Source: Rhizomys pruinosus
Lineage: Eukaryota; Chordata; Mammalia; Rodentia; Spalacidae
Assembly: GCA_009823505.1 (NCBI GenBank)
Contig: VZQC01013971.1
Location: forward strand, 42,767 to 106,766
Direction: 5' to 3'
Length of the DNA: 64,000 nucleotides
Shown here: positions 53,691-64,000 of the stretch, piece after piece
Layout: every line of letters begins with the position of its first letter
Position numbering within the stretch: position 1 is the stretch's first letter
The notes under the pieces: model-generated
Databases searched by the model: none
Told to the model about the DNA's origin: nothing
Seen by the model: the letters and a program-made list of their open reading frames with translations, nothing else
Translations under genes and position numbers: made by a program

Positions 53691-54734
53691 AGAGATGTAC
53701 TTTTTTGTTTTCTAAAAGATGTCATGTTTTCCTTAAGGAAGTGTTTGAAAGTTCCTCCTTGGCAAGCCCAAACAACCATCAATCTTGTCCTTGTGCTCCA
53801 TACTGGGGTCTTTCCCTCCCATGGTCCCCCAAATGAAGTCCAGTAAGCACACATCCTGTGTTGATCTTCCTGCACTGACCTCCATGATACGGCCCAGGTG
53901 GTCCAACAATGGCAGTCTATATTCTGATGAGGCTGAAATCCCCTTAGCTATTTAGTCCACAAGCTGGGTATCTCAGTAGTCCCCATCTGGCATTGAAGGT
54001 TTGGAGGCTTCTTGGAGAGACATGAGTCTTCAGTCCATATTGGAGGGTTAAAAAGCTGTGTCTCATGTCTTTGAAGAATGGCAAAAGCAGTGGCAGCCAC
54101 AGAATAGATGCACTTGCCAGTAAGAATTGAAGACAGGCCAAACACCAGTGCTCTCTCTCTTTTTTCTTTTTGTCTTTTTACTAAGATCTCAAGTTTTATA
54201 TCTGAAGTACAATTTCTCAGGCCTTACTGATTATTTCTGGTTTTACCTTCCTTTTGGATGCTTAAGGCCACACAGCCCAGATTAACCAAGGTTTTGTTTT
54301 CTTAAGGTCAGTTGAGGATCTGGTCCTTGGGTCTTTTGGGGGATTTTAGCGGGGAGAGGGTGGGAGCCCCTGGCTCCTGTCAGCTTTTCACTTACCAGTT
54401 CCATCCACTTGAAGACAAAATCAGGTCTTGCTAGACCAGGCTTCCTTTTTTGAAGCATGAGCAGATTTTCCTCTTTGTAGACTAGACACTGGCTGAAGTT
54501 CCATTAGTGGATCTTCACAACCTCCCTGAACAGGAAGACTGGTGACCCACATTCACAGGATATTTCAAGAGATGTCCCCATGCATAGTCCCCTAAGACTT
54601 GGTTGACCTCTGAGGGCAAGGAGCAAAGTTATCCCTTAGGTCCCTCGGCCAAATTGGTATGGGTGTTAAGTATGGTCGTTAAGAACCCAGAAAGGCTAAG
54701 TTATACCAGCCTGATACATTGCACCTATATTAAA
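53691..54734. other. Unassigned intergenic or intronic sequence
   Basis: No exon; short open frames on both strands lack family features. May be an old L1 3' UTR or LTR. Confidence 0.35.
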
Positions 54735-55735
54735 ATTGTATCTTCTGCAAACAAACTATGTTATATCCATATCATATTTCTTGATTTGCATGTTTCCATT
54801 CTAATTTATATTACCCTAAAAGATATATACATACTCACCATCATATACCAAATCCAAAGTCTGAAAATAAATGGTAAGTTAGTTCTAGAGCCTGACTAGG
54901 GATTCACAATATAAGAGCACAAGTGTTTTCAGATCACAAGGACTCAGTTTGCCTTACAACAGGTACTTGGTACTAGCATCCAAAGATGAGGGATACTATG
55001 CTGGATAGCTTTAGTGTCAACTTGACACACCTGGGTTGAGGGAGCCTCAATTGGGGAATAGGCTCCATTGGATTGGCCTGTGGCCACATCTGTGGAGTAT
55101 TGTCTTGATGGTCGAGCAGTGTGGGAGGGCCCAGCCCACAATGAGTGGTGCCACCCTGGGCAGGTTGTTGTGTACAGTATAAGAAGTCAGGCTGGGCATG
55201 AGCCAGGGGAGCAAGCCAGTGAACAGCATTCCTTCATGGCCTGTGCTTCAGCTCCTGCCTCCAGGTTCCTGCCCTGAGTTCCTGCCTTGGGCTCCCTGAG
55301 TGATGAACTGTGACCCAGGAGATGTAAGCTGAATAAACCCTTTCCTCCCCAAGTTGGTGTTGGTCAGAGTGTTTTGTCACAGCAATGGAAGACAAACTAC
55401 AACAGATACCGTCTGTCTTTTGTTTTTCTGGGACTGTGTAACTTCTCTTAACATAAAATCTAGTTCCATCTGTTTACCTGCAAATTTCATGATGTCATCT
55501 TTCTTTACCGCTGCATAGAACTCCATTGTGTAGATGTACCACATTTTTTCTACCCACTCATTGGCCGAGGGGCACTTGGGTTGGTTCAAGCTCTTCACTA
55601 TTGGCACAGTGCAGGAACTCAGGTGGGGTGGAGGGGCACGGAAAGGGAAGTGACTCTAAATTCGATTGAGAAATGATGTATGATGTATGGGAAAAGTTTA
55701 ATACCAATAAAAATAAATTAAAAAAAGAAAATGTG
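54735..55735 (+). mobile_element. 5'-inverted L1 interrupted by a DNA transposon
   Basis: 54735-54999 and 55405-55606 are antisense L1 3' UTR and ORF2 C-terminus (YTMEFYAAVKKDDI readable on the minus strand). 55607-55735 is the sense L1 terminus with tail (aataccaataaaaataaatt). The two parts meet in L1 order, as expected from an inversion during integration. The hAT element at 55000-55404 is a later insertion. Confidence 0.75.
55000..55404 (+). mobile_element. hAT-Charlie-like (URR1-type) non-autonomous element
   Basis: About 405 bp, non-coding: gtgtcaacttgacacacctg, gagggcccagcccacaatga, aataaaccctttcctcccc, gttttgtcacagcaatgg. It cleanly splits an L1. Flanks gatactat (54992-54999) and gataccgt (55405-55412) fit an 8-bp duplication of hAT type. 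Family name from memory. Confidence 0.75.
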
Positions 55736-56480
55736 TTATATGTACAGAATGAAATTTTTATGCAAACATAAAGAAAAATGAAATCATAACATTCAGATAA
55801 TGTGTTGAAAAGGAAATAATCATTTTTAGAGAGAAAAACCAGAAAAAAAGAAAAAGAAATAGGTGTGCTACTCATGTTTGACTCCTTCATCAGAATAGAA
55901 AACACAATTTTGTGATTGTAATTGTGTAGTCTTTACATCATTTGTTGTTGAGTCAAAAATGAAGTACAGATTATTTTATGATGACAGTAATGCTTGGAGT
56001 CATTCCACTGCTTCCTTTGTGATGTCTGTGAATGCAACCTTTTTATCAGGAGTAAATTATCTTTAAGCTCTTCACAGATGGGTGCCAGTTCTGCCCTGTC
56101 TCAATGGATCCTTAAATTGCACATGCCTGCTGCCATTGGAGATGAGAAAGGCTATATGCTCTTGATGTAACTGCTCCTCAAAAGCCAGAGGAAGTGAAGT
56201 GCGTGGAGAATTACCTGAAGGCTACATAGCCTCTTCATTTATAAGCATTTGTAAAAACAATGACATATTAATAGTAATTGAATGACTCTTTACTACATTT
56301 TACATATTCCTCTCAGTACTTTACATATTAGATTACCTCCTACTGGAAGGGGAGTTTATTGCATTTTCTGGGAGATGAAGAAATTAAGTCTACCAGAACT
56401 TTATCACTTAGCCAAGGCAGAGGCAAGATTTGAACCCAATATTCTGTTTGGCTCCTTGGTTTGAGTTACACCTACTATGC
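55736..56480. other. Unassigned sequence
   Basis: AT-rich; no exon or clear repeat. Confidence 0.4.
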
Positions 56481-56486
56481 CATCAA

Positions 56487-56501
56487 TATATATATATAAT
56501 A

Positions 56502-56556
<55 letters not shown>

Positions 56557-56682
56557 ATGTATATATAGTATGTATTAATATATATATATTAATACATAGT
56601 GTGCATATATATCTGTGTGTGCATGTGTATGCGCGCGCGCGTGTTTGTGTGTGTGTATGTGTGTGTGTGTGTGAAGTAAATT
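56487..56682. repeat. TA / T47 / TA / (GT)n compound low-complexity array
   Basis: A TA run, then T47 (56506-56552), AT-rich TA blocks, a GCGCGC patch at about 56632 and GT repeats to 56682. Confidence 0.92.
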
Positions 56683-56784
56683 GAGGAAAGATTCTTGGGA
56701 ATCATGGAGGGAAATAGTTTTGTGACAAGAGAAAGTGATCTGAGAGGTCAGATAAGGCCAGGAAGATTCAAGAAGACAGAATTT

Positions 56785-56785
<1 letters not shown>

Positions 56786-56831
<46 letters not shown>

Positions 56832-57061
56832 TTGATGCTTTGTGTATTTCATACATCATTTTCCAATTCAGTTCAGGCGTATATCCCCTTCCCTTCACCC
56901 CGCCCCACCCCTACCCATCCCAGATCATGCATTCTGCCGTAACTTTTCTGCATCTTTCTGTTGTTTTTTTTTTGTTGTTGTTGTTGTTTTGTTTTCATTT
57001 TTTTAACAATAAGTGATAATTTGTGAGTACAAGCATCCAGCTTACATCCTCTAATGGTTAG
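56786..57061 (-). mobile_element. Short 5'-inverted L1 insertion
   Basis: Perfect 16-bp duplication aagaagacagaatttt at 56770-56785 and 57062-57077. A TTTA-repeat tail (antisense poly-A) is followed by the L1 terminus to about 57038. Bases 57039-57060 are the reverse complement of L1 3' UTR at 31879-31900, so the 5' bit is inverted. Confidence 0.88.
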
Positions 57062-57077
57062 AAGAAGACAGAATTTT

Positions 57078-57416
57078 AAGGATAGAAAGAGGAAGCATAT
57101 CTATGCTTCACTAATGCTTTGGGAGGGCATAACTAGAGCATGTCCATGAAGTCTGAGGAGCCTGCAGGTTAGCAAGAGCAGAACTCACGGAAAGGGAGGA
57201 GGTAGAAGGCAGCTTCTGAAGAACCTGAGAGGATGCAACCTGGGAGGAAGCAAAATTTACTGTAGGAGTCAGATTTTCATTCCTTGGACAGTTAGAGATG
57301 ACTTTCCTAACTTGAATAGAAGACTGTCATATCAGGATCTCAGCATGGTTTTGGTGAAAGGTCAAGTTTTCTCTTAATTGTGTTTATTGTACATTATGAC
57401 TCTTTTGAAAATTTTT
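57078..57416. other. Unassigned sequence
   Basis: No exon or repeat recognised. Confidence 0.4.
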
Positions 57417-57432
57417 CAAATTTATCATTTTT

Positions 57433-57671
57433 AAATTAAATTAATTTATTTATTTATGTGTATGAATGTACTGTCTGCATGTAGGTTTGTGCACCCGTGT
57501 CATGCAATGCCACAGAGTTCAGAAGAGGGCGTCGGATTCCCCTGGAACTGGAGTTCTCCTGGAATTGGAGTTACAGACGGTTCTCAGCCACCATGTGGTT
57601 GCTGGGGATCGAACCCGGGTCCTCTGCGAGAGTAGTCGACGCTCTTAACCACTAGGCCATCTCTCCAGCCC
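57433..57671 (-). mobile_element. B2 SINE, long form, inserted in an older B2 tail
   Basis: Antisense full-length B2 with 17-bp internal duplication. Near-perfect duplication caaatttatcattttt (57417-57432) and caaatttattattttt (57672-57687). Confidence 0.93.
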
Positions 57672-57673
57672 CA

Positions 57674-57840
57674 AATTTATTATTTTTTTATGTGTATGAG
57701 TGTACTGTCTGCATGTAGGTTGGTGCACCCCTGCTGTGCAATGCCGCGGAGGTCAGAAGAGGGCGTTGGATTCTGGAGTTAAAAGACGGTTCTCTGCAAG
57801 AACAGTCGGTGCTCTTTGCTGAGCCATCTCTCCAGCTCCA
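57674..57840 (-). mobile_element. B2 SINE, older, internally deleted
   Basis: Antisense B2 from tattttttatgtgtatgagt to gagccatctctccagctcc. The middle, including the B box, is deleted. Confidence 0.88.
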
Positions 57841-58409
57841 CATTCTGACTCTTAAAACAACAAAAATGAATGTGATCAAATGCCATAGTCATGTCAAAAT
57901 ACAATATAAATTACTTGTTGGTTTTCAGTTTTGATACTTACCTCTTTGCAATTAGTTAGGCTTAAAGCAAGTAGCTCTTGGACCAGGATCTCAGATCTCA
58001 CCTTGAAAGTCCTTTGTGAACTGCTAAATTTCTGTAATGTTAAAATAAAAGAACTGGCAGATTTTACTGGGCATTGGAGTAGATTTGCAAGTCGGACACC
58101 CAAGTCCAGTAGGAAACCCAGCAGTTCTATCGAGGAGAAAGAAATAAGAGAGAGGAATAAGGTGAGGGAAATAAAGTTCCTTGAACAAGTTTTGATTGGC
58201 CCTGTTGACTATACACATTGGTTTGAATAGATTTAGCTTGTTACCAAAGGTCTAGCCACATAGTAAGCTGTGCATCATTCCTCGCTAGAGGCTGCTGGGA
58301 AGGGCTGTCAACAGTGATATCTGTTTTTTAAAAAATAATTAATTTCTGAGTTCCTGCTGCTCCTTTTTCCAGTTTGAATGCAAATAAAGAAAACAGCAAT
58401 TTAAATGAC
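57841..58409. other. Unassigned sequence
   Basis: Holds a 99-codon open frame at 57931-58230 with no family features; see rejected items. Confidence 0.35.
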
Positions 58410-58419
58410 AGAATGGTTC

Positions 58420-58730
58420 TTTTTTTGGTAAAATATTTTTATCGATGTTTTGTGTGTTTCATACATCATTCTCAGTCCAATTTACACACATTCCCCTTTC
58501 CATGTTCCCCCCCACCCCAGCTCACGCATTCTGCCACACATGTCTTGTATCTTTTTCTCAGTCTTTTTAAAGTTTTTCTCTGGATAGGTTTATTGTTTGG
58601 GCAGAAGTTAACTGTTTCAGTCAGTTCTTTGACCAAGTCCCTATGTTGTTGTGGTTCCCTCCCATTTGTATTGCTGCAAAATATGCATATATATGTCACA
58701 TATATACCAAAATTATGACCTCTAAAAATA
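58420..58730 (-). mobile_element. L1 3' end fragment
   Basis: Antisense L1 terminus (cgatgttttgtgtgtttcat, cacgcattctgccacac) of the same subtype as 33091-33450. Followed by a B2. Confidence 0.78.
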
Positions 58731-58993
58731 GGGCTGGAGAGATGGCCTAGCGGTTAAGAGCGCCGACCGCTCTTGCAGAGGACCTGGGTTCGATCCCCAG
58801 CATCCACATGGTGGCCGAGAACCGTCTGAAACTCCAATTCCAGGAGAACTCCAGTTCCAGGGGAATCCGACGCCCTCTTCTGACCTCCGCGGCATTGCAT
58901 GACACGGGTGCACAGACTTGCATGCAGACAGTACATTCATACACATACAGAAATAAATAAAATTAATTAAAAAAATTAAAAAAATGTTTAAAA
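58731..58993 (+). mobile_element. B2 SINE, long form, young
   Basis: Sense full-length B2 with intact A box (tggcctagcgg) and B box (ggttcgatccc). The 17-bp duplication is at 58830-58846 and 58847-58863 with two differences. The tail is AATAAA-rich. It sits between L1 3' sequences. Confidence 0.96.
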
Positions 58994-61900
58994 AAATAAA
59001 CCGCATGTGAATTCCAAAATACGTTTAGGAGTTCACATTTTCCCTTTAATTTTTATATTACTCTAAAATATGAATATATACCCTTCATCCATATACCACA
59101 ATTTAAAAGTCTGAAAATAAGTTGTAAGTTAATTCTAGAGCCAATTAAGGGATTCACATTATACCAGCACAGTTGCTTTCAGATAAAAAGAAATGTAATA
59201 TTAACATTGCTCAGCTTGCCTTTCAACTAGGGATTTGGTGCGAGCACAAATGAGGGATACCATTCGTACTTTTTTCTTTTTTTTCTGTGACTGTGTTACT
59301 TCACCTAGCATAATGGCTTTGAGTTCCATCCATTTACCTGCGAAGTTCATGATGTCATCTTTCTTTACTGCTGCATAGAATTCCATTGGGTAGATGTACC
59401 ACATTTTCTCTATCCACTTGTCAGTTGAGGGACACTTGGGTTGCTTCCAGCTCTTTGCTATTGTGAAGAGAGCTGCAATAAACATAGATGTGCATGTATT
59501 TCTGCAAAAGGATGATTCTTGTTGGTATATACCCAGGAGTGGTATGACTAGGTCAAGTGGTAGGCTCATTTTTAGTTTCTTAAGAGTTCTCTGCTTTTCA
59601 TGGAGGTTGCACGAGTTTGCATTCCCACCAGCAGTGGATGAATGTTCCCCTTTCCCCATAACCTCCCAGCATTTAGTATCTTTTGGTTTCTGGATCATAG
59701 CCCATCTTATCAGAGTGAGATGAAATCTTAAGGTGATTTTTAATGTGCATTTCCTTAATTATTATTATTAAAAAAGTGTTGAACACTTTTTTAAGATGTT
59801 TCTCAGCTATCTTTACTTCTGCATTTGTGAAGTCTCTGTTCAGATCTTTACTCCATCTTTTGAGCGGGTCATTTTTTTTCTTCCTCTTTTGTTTTTTTAG
59901 TTTATACACTCTGGATGTTAATCAGATGTATCACTGGTGAAAGTTTTCTCCCACTCTGTGGGTTTTATCTTTATTTCTTTGATTGTTTCTTTTGCTGTAC
60001 AGAGGTCTTGAGTTTAAATAAGGTCCCATTTGTCAATTGTTGGCCTTATTTTTTTGCATAGCTGCTGTCTGATTTAGAAAGTCTTTTCCTACACATATAT
60101 CTTGTAGGTTACTACCAACATTTTCTTCTATCATTTTCAGAGTTTCTGGTTTCACATTGAGGTCTTTGAGCCATTTAGAGTTGATTTTTGTACATGGTGA
60201 GAGGTAGGGGTTTAGTTTTATTCTTCTACAAGTGGTGATCCAGTTATGCCAACACCATTTGCTGAAGATGCTGTCTTTCCTCCATTGAGTCTCCTTGGCC
60301 CCTTTGTCGATATGAGGTGGCTGAAATTGGATGTGCTCAGGTTTGGATCCTCAATTTTTTTTCTATTGGTCTATAGGTCTGCTTTGTGCAATACCAGGTT
60401 GTTTTTATGACTATAGCCCTGTAACATATCTCCCCCCGCTCCCTGTATTGCATTTTTTGCTAAAGGCTGCTTTGGCTATCTGGCATCTTTTGTTTCTCCA
60501 TATGAACTTTAGGATGTTTTTCTAGGTCTGTGAAGAAACTTGTGGAGATTTTAAATGGGATTGCATTGAATCTGTATATTACTTTGGGTAGGATGGTCAT
60601 TTTTACTATATTAATTCTTCCAATCCATGAGCATGGGGGGTTCTTCCAACTTCTAGTATCTTCCTCAGTCTCCTTCTTAAGGGACTTAAAATTTTAATTG
60701 TAGAGATTTTCAGTGTGTTTGGTCAGGTTTGTTCCTAGATTATTTATTTTTTGGAGGCTATTGTGAGTGGTAAAGTCTCCTTGTATTCCTTCTCCAATTG
60801 GTTGTTATTGGCATAAAGAAAGGCTACCAATTTTTCTAAGTTAATTTTGTATCCTGCCGCTTTACTGAACCTCTTGATAGTTTCTAGGAGTTTTCTAGCA
60901 GAGTATTTGGTGTCCCCTAGGTAAACTATCATGACATCTGCAAAAAGGGATAGTTTGACTTCCTCTTCTCCAATTAATACTCCTTTAATTTCCTTTTTTT
61001 TTTCTTATTGCTTTCATGAGCATTTCAAGGACTATATTGAAAAGGAGTGGGGGTAGGGGGCATCCTTGCCAGGGTCCTGGCTTTAAGGGAATGATTCTAG
61101 TTTTTCCCCATTTAGGGTAATGCTGGCTGTGGGTTTGTTGTATATGGCTTTAATTGTGTTGAGGAATGTTCCCTCCAGTCCAATTCCTTCTTTGACTTTA
61201 AACATGAAGCCAAGCTGAATTTTGTCGAAGGCATTTTCCACATTGATTGAGATGACTGTGTGGTTTTTGTCTTTAAGTTCGTTTATGTGCTTTATGATGT
61301 TTATTGATTTATGCATATTGAACCATCCTTGCATCTCTGGTATGAATCCAGCTTGGTCATGGTGGATGATCTTTTTGATATGTGCCTGTATGCGGTTTGC
61401 AAGTATTTTGATGATTAGTTTTGTATCTGTGTTCATTAGTGAAATGGGTCTATAGTTTTCTTTTTTGGTTGTATCTTTGCCTGGTTTTGGTGTTAGAGTG
61501 ATGTTGGCTTCATAGAAGGAATTTGGGAGATTTCCTTCTGTTTCTATCCACTTGAATAATTTGAGTAGTAGTGGCTGTAGGTCCTCTTTAATTGTTTTAT
61601 AGAATTCTGCCATGAATCCATCTGGACCTGGGCTTTTTTTCAGTTGGGAGGTTGTTTTTTTTTAATCACAGTTTCAATTTCCTCCTTTATTATGGGTCTA
61701 TTTAAGCTGTCGATCTCTTCCTGGTTAAGTCTTGGTGGATTCCATGATGTCAGGTATTCATCCATTTCTCTTAGGTTTTCAAAATTAGTAGATTTTTGAA
61801 GTATTCCCATAGGATTGTCTGAATCTTTTCTCTATCTGTTGTGATGTTTCCCTTTTCATCTCTAATTTGGTTGATGTGGAGTTGCTCTTTCCTTCTTTTA

Positions 61901-62160
61901 GTCAGTTGGGCTAGCAGTCTATCTTATTTGTTCTTTCAAAGAAACAGCTCTTGGATTCGTTGATTTTTTTTGTATTGCTTTCTTTTTTTCTATTTCATTG
62001 ATTTCCACTCTGATTTTTGGTATTTCTTTCTGTCTGCCTGGTTTAGGATTCATTTGTTGCTGCCTCTCAATGTTTTTAGTTGCAGTGTTAAGTCATTTAT
62101 TTGTGCTCTTTCTGTTTTCTTAATGTATGCACTTAGGGCTATGAATTTCCCTCTCAGGAC
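58994..62160 (-). mobile_element. L1 LINE, 3' UTR and most of ORF2, inactive
   Basis: Antisense. 3' UTR from about 58994, ORF2 C-terminus at 59270-59700 (PLDLVIPLLGIY, KMWYIYPMEFYAAVKKDDIM), reverse-transcriptase region at about 60540-61640 ([39 protein letters not shown]). It stops at 62160 between the endonuclease and reverse-transcriptase domains, so it is 5'-truncated. Stops and frameshifts inactivate it. Confidence 0.92.
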
Positions 62161-63186
62161 TGCTTTTTTTTATTTACTGATGCTTGTGTATTTCATACAT
62201 CATTTTCCAATTCAGTTCAGGCATATTTCCCCTTCTCTTCCTCCCATCCCACCCCACCCCATCCCAGATCATGCATTCTGCCATAACTGTCCTGCATCTT
62301 TCTCTGGTTTTTTTTGTTAAAAAAAACTAAACCGCATGTTGAATTCCAAATACGTTTAGAGATTTTCACATTTTCCCTTTAATTTTTTATAATTACTCCT
62401 AAAATATGAATATATTACCCTTCATCCATATACCACAATTTAAAAGTCTGAAACTCAGTTGTCAGTTACTTCTCGAGCCAATTCAGGGCTTTCACCTTAT
62501 ACCCTCACCGTGGTGCTTTTAGATCCCAAGCAATGTCCTACGTAACATGGGCTTCAGCTTGCCCTTTCAACTAGGATATTGGTGAGAGAACAAATGAGCA
62601 TACCATTCGACTTTTTTTCTTTTTTTTTTTTTGGTGACTGTGTTACTTCACCTAGCATAATGACCTATTCGAAGTTCCATACATTTACCTGCAAATTATG
62701 ATGTCTTTTCTTGACTGCGCATAGAATTCCATTGGGATGATGACCACATTTTCTACTATGCCGTTAGTTGAGGGACACTTGGGTTGCCTTTCCAGCATCT
62801 TTTGCCTATTGTTGAAGAGAGCTGCAATAAACATAGATTGCATGTATTTCTGCAAAAGGATGATTCTTGTTGGTATAAATACCAGGAGTGCTATGACTAG
62901 GTCAAGTGGTAGCTCATTGTTTTAGTTTCTAAGAGTTCCTCTGCTTTTTCATGAGTTGCAACGACGTTATTTGCATTCCCACAGCAGGGATGAATGTTCC
63001 CCAAATCTTCCCCATAACCTCCCACTTTTAAGTAAATCTTTTGGTTTGTCCTGGATCATAGCCATCTTATCATAGTGAGATGGAAAATCGTAAGGTGAAT
63101 TTTTAATGTGCCTTTCCTTAATTATGATTATTATTAAAAAAGTGGTTTTGAACACTTTTTAAGATGTTTCTCACTATCTTTACTTC
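62161..63186 (-). mobile_element. Second L1 3' end copy, dense small indels
   Basis: Antisense L1 terminus (62165-62320), then 3' UTR and ORF2 C-terminus matching 58994-59830 along its whole length but with many one- to few-base insertions and deletions. Ends at a B2. Confidence 0.85.
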
Positions 63187-63440
63187 CTGGAGAGATAGCC
63201 TAGTGGTTAAGAGCGCCAATTGCTCTTGCAGAGGATCTGGGTTCGATCCCCAGCACCCACATGGCGGCTGAGAACTGTCTGTAACTCCAATTCCAGGAGA
63301 ACTCCAGTTCCAGGGGAATGTGACACCCTCTTCTGACCTCCATGGCATTGCACGACACGGGTGTACAAACCTACATGCAGACAGTACATTCATACATGAA
63401 TAAAAAATAAATAAAATTTAAAAAAAAATTAAAAAAAAAA
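63187..63440 (+). mobile_element. B2 SINE, long form
   Basis: Sense B2 lacking the first few bases, with intact B box (gggttcgatccccagc) and the 17-bp duplication. The tail runs into A/T-rich AAATA repeats to about 63490. Confidence 0.93.
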
Positions 63441-63490
63441 GAAAATAAATAAAAATTTAAAAATAAAATAAAATAAAATAAAAAATAAAT
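63405..63490. repeat. (AAATA)n-like A-rich array
   Basis: A-rich repeats formed from the B2 tail. Confidence 0.85.
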
Positions 63491-63499
63491 GCATGGACT

Positions 63500-63659
63500 G
63501 CTGGGTATGGTGGCACACATCTTTAATCCCAACACTCAGGAGGCAGAAGCAGGTGGATCTCTGTGAGTTCAAAGCCAGCCTGGTCTACAGAGTGAGCGCC
63601 AGATCAACTAGGAAGGACTAAAGGGAAACCCTGTCTCAAAAAGACAAAAAAAAAAAAAA
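63500..63659 (+). mobile_element. B1 SINE, inserted in the A-rich array
   Basis: Full-length sense B1 (tgctgggtatggtggcacac ... ccctgtctcaaaaagac). Near-perfect duplication aaatgcatggact / aaatgtatggact. Confidence 0.93.
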
Positions 63660-64000
63660 TGTATGGACTATGCGAAATGAACAAGCATGTCAGAAGCTGG
63701 TCCGAAATCAGGAAGGTCAAAGCCAGGACTTACAAGTCAAGCCAAAGTCTCTACCTGCAGCTAAGAACAGCAGCAGTCTTGCCATCCTGCTGCAGCACCA
63801 GGGTTTTCTAAACTCCTCTCAAGAATCTACACCCTGAACATGGGCTTCGAGAAGATGAAAACATAAATGTGTTTACAGGCTCTTGTTGACAACATAGCCA
63901 AATTTACCTAGCAAGAATGACAAATACCTCAGAAAATTAGTTTTGCTTTTCAGACCAGCAACTGACTGGTTAGTGCTTTTATTTTTTTTTTGGTATTTTC
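63660..64000. other. Unassigned sequence at the window end
   Basis: No exon or repeat recognised. Confidence 0.4.

Noticed and set aside
57931..58230. 99-codon open frame followed by a donor-like ggtgagg, a possible extra exon
   Set aside because: No TPR spacing, no recognised family, and it does not continue the Ttc6 repeat pattern. Length is within chance for this composition.
61083..61613. 176-codon reverse-transcriptase frame, a candidate domesticated gene
   Set aside because: Part of an L1 ORF2 with further broken frames on both sides and no separate promoter or start.

Overview
This window is mammalian, specifically rodent, nuclear DNA. Three things show this: spliced exons with GT/AG junctions, dense B1 (7SL-derived) and B2 (tRNA-derived) SINEs, and L1 LINE fragments with rodent 3' ends. 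The B2 copies form a subfamily that I do not recognise as the usual mouse or rat form, so my best guess is a muroid rodent outside Mus and Rattus. The species cannot be fixed from the sequence alone. There are two single-base Ns (9720 and 25906), and a stretch near 62.3-63.2 kb looks poorly polished.

The backbone of the window is one multi-exon gene on the + strand, recognised as Ttc6 (tetratricopeptide repeat domain 6). Sixteen internal coding exons can be placed from 1541 to 50163. Their lengths sum to 2169 bases, exactly 723 codons, and the frame stays open across every junction. The predicted product is an almost uninterrupted array of about 20 TPR helical hairpins. Both ends are missing: the 5' part of the gene lies before base 1541, and the last exon or exons are not visible between 50164 and 64000.

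Inside the first complete intron (1678-11450), on the same strand, lies one intact intronless olfactory receptor gene at 8594-9538. It has 314 codons, all class A receptor landmarks, and resembles family 5, OR5P type. It sits in a block of about 1.4 kb bordered on both sides by minus-strand L1 fragments.

Almost everything else is intronic repeat sequence: about 18 B1 copies, about 18 B2/B3/B4 copies, L1 fragments from several generations, four hAT-Charlie-like DNA transposon remnants, possible LTR remnants and many microsatellites. Region by region: 1-11.4 kb is exon 1 plus L1 and the receptor. From 11.4 to 31 kb are ten closely spaced exons with SINEs. From 31 to 38 kb is an L1-rich intron. 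From 38 to 50 kb are five exons in comparatively repeat-poor introns. From 50 to 64 kb there are no recognised exons, with young B2 insertions and a large minus-strand L1 (59.0-62.2 kb) followed by a second, error-rich L1 copy.

I found no evidence for a new biological system. The points most worth checking are the nested olfactory receptor, several structurally odd retroelement insertions (a two-headed B2, two 5'-inverted L1s), a perfect 20-bp hairpin, and the suspect L1 copy.
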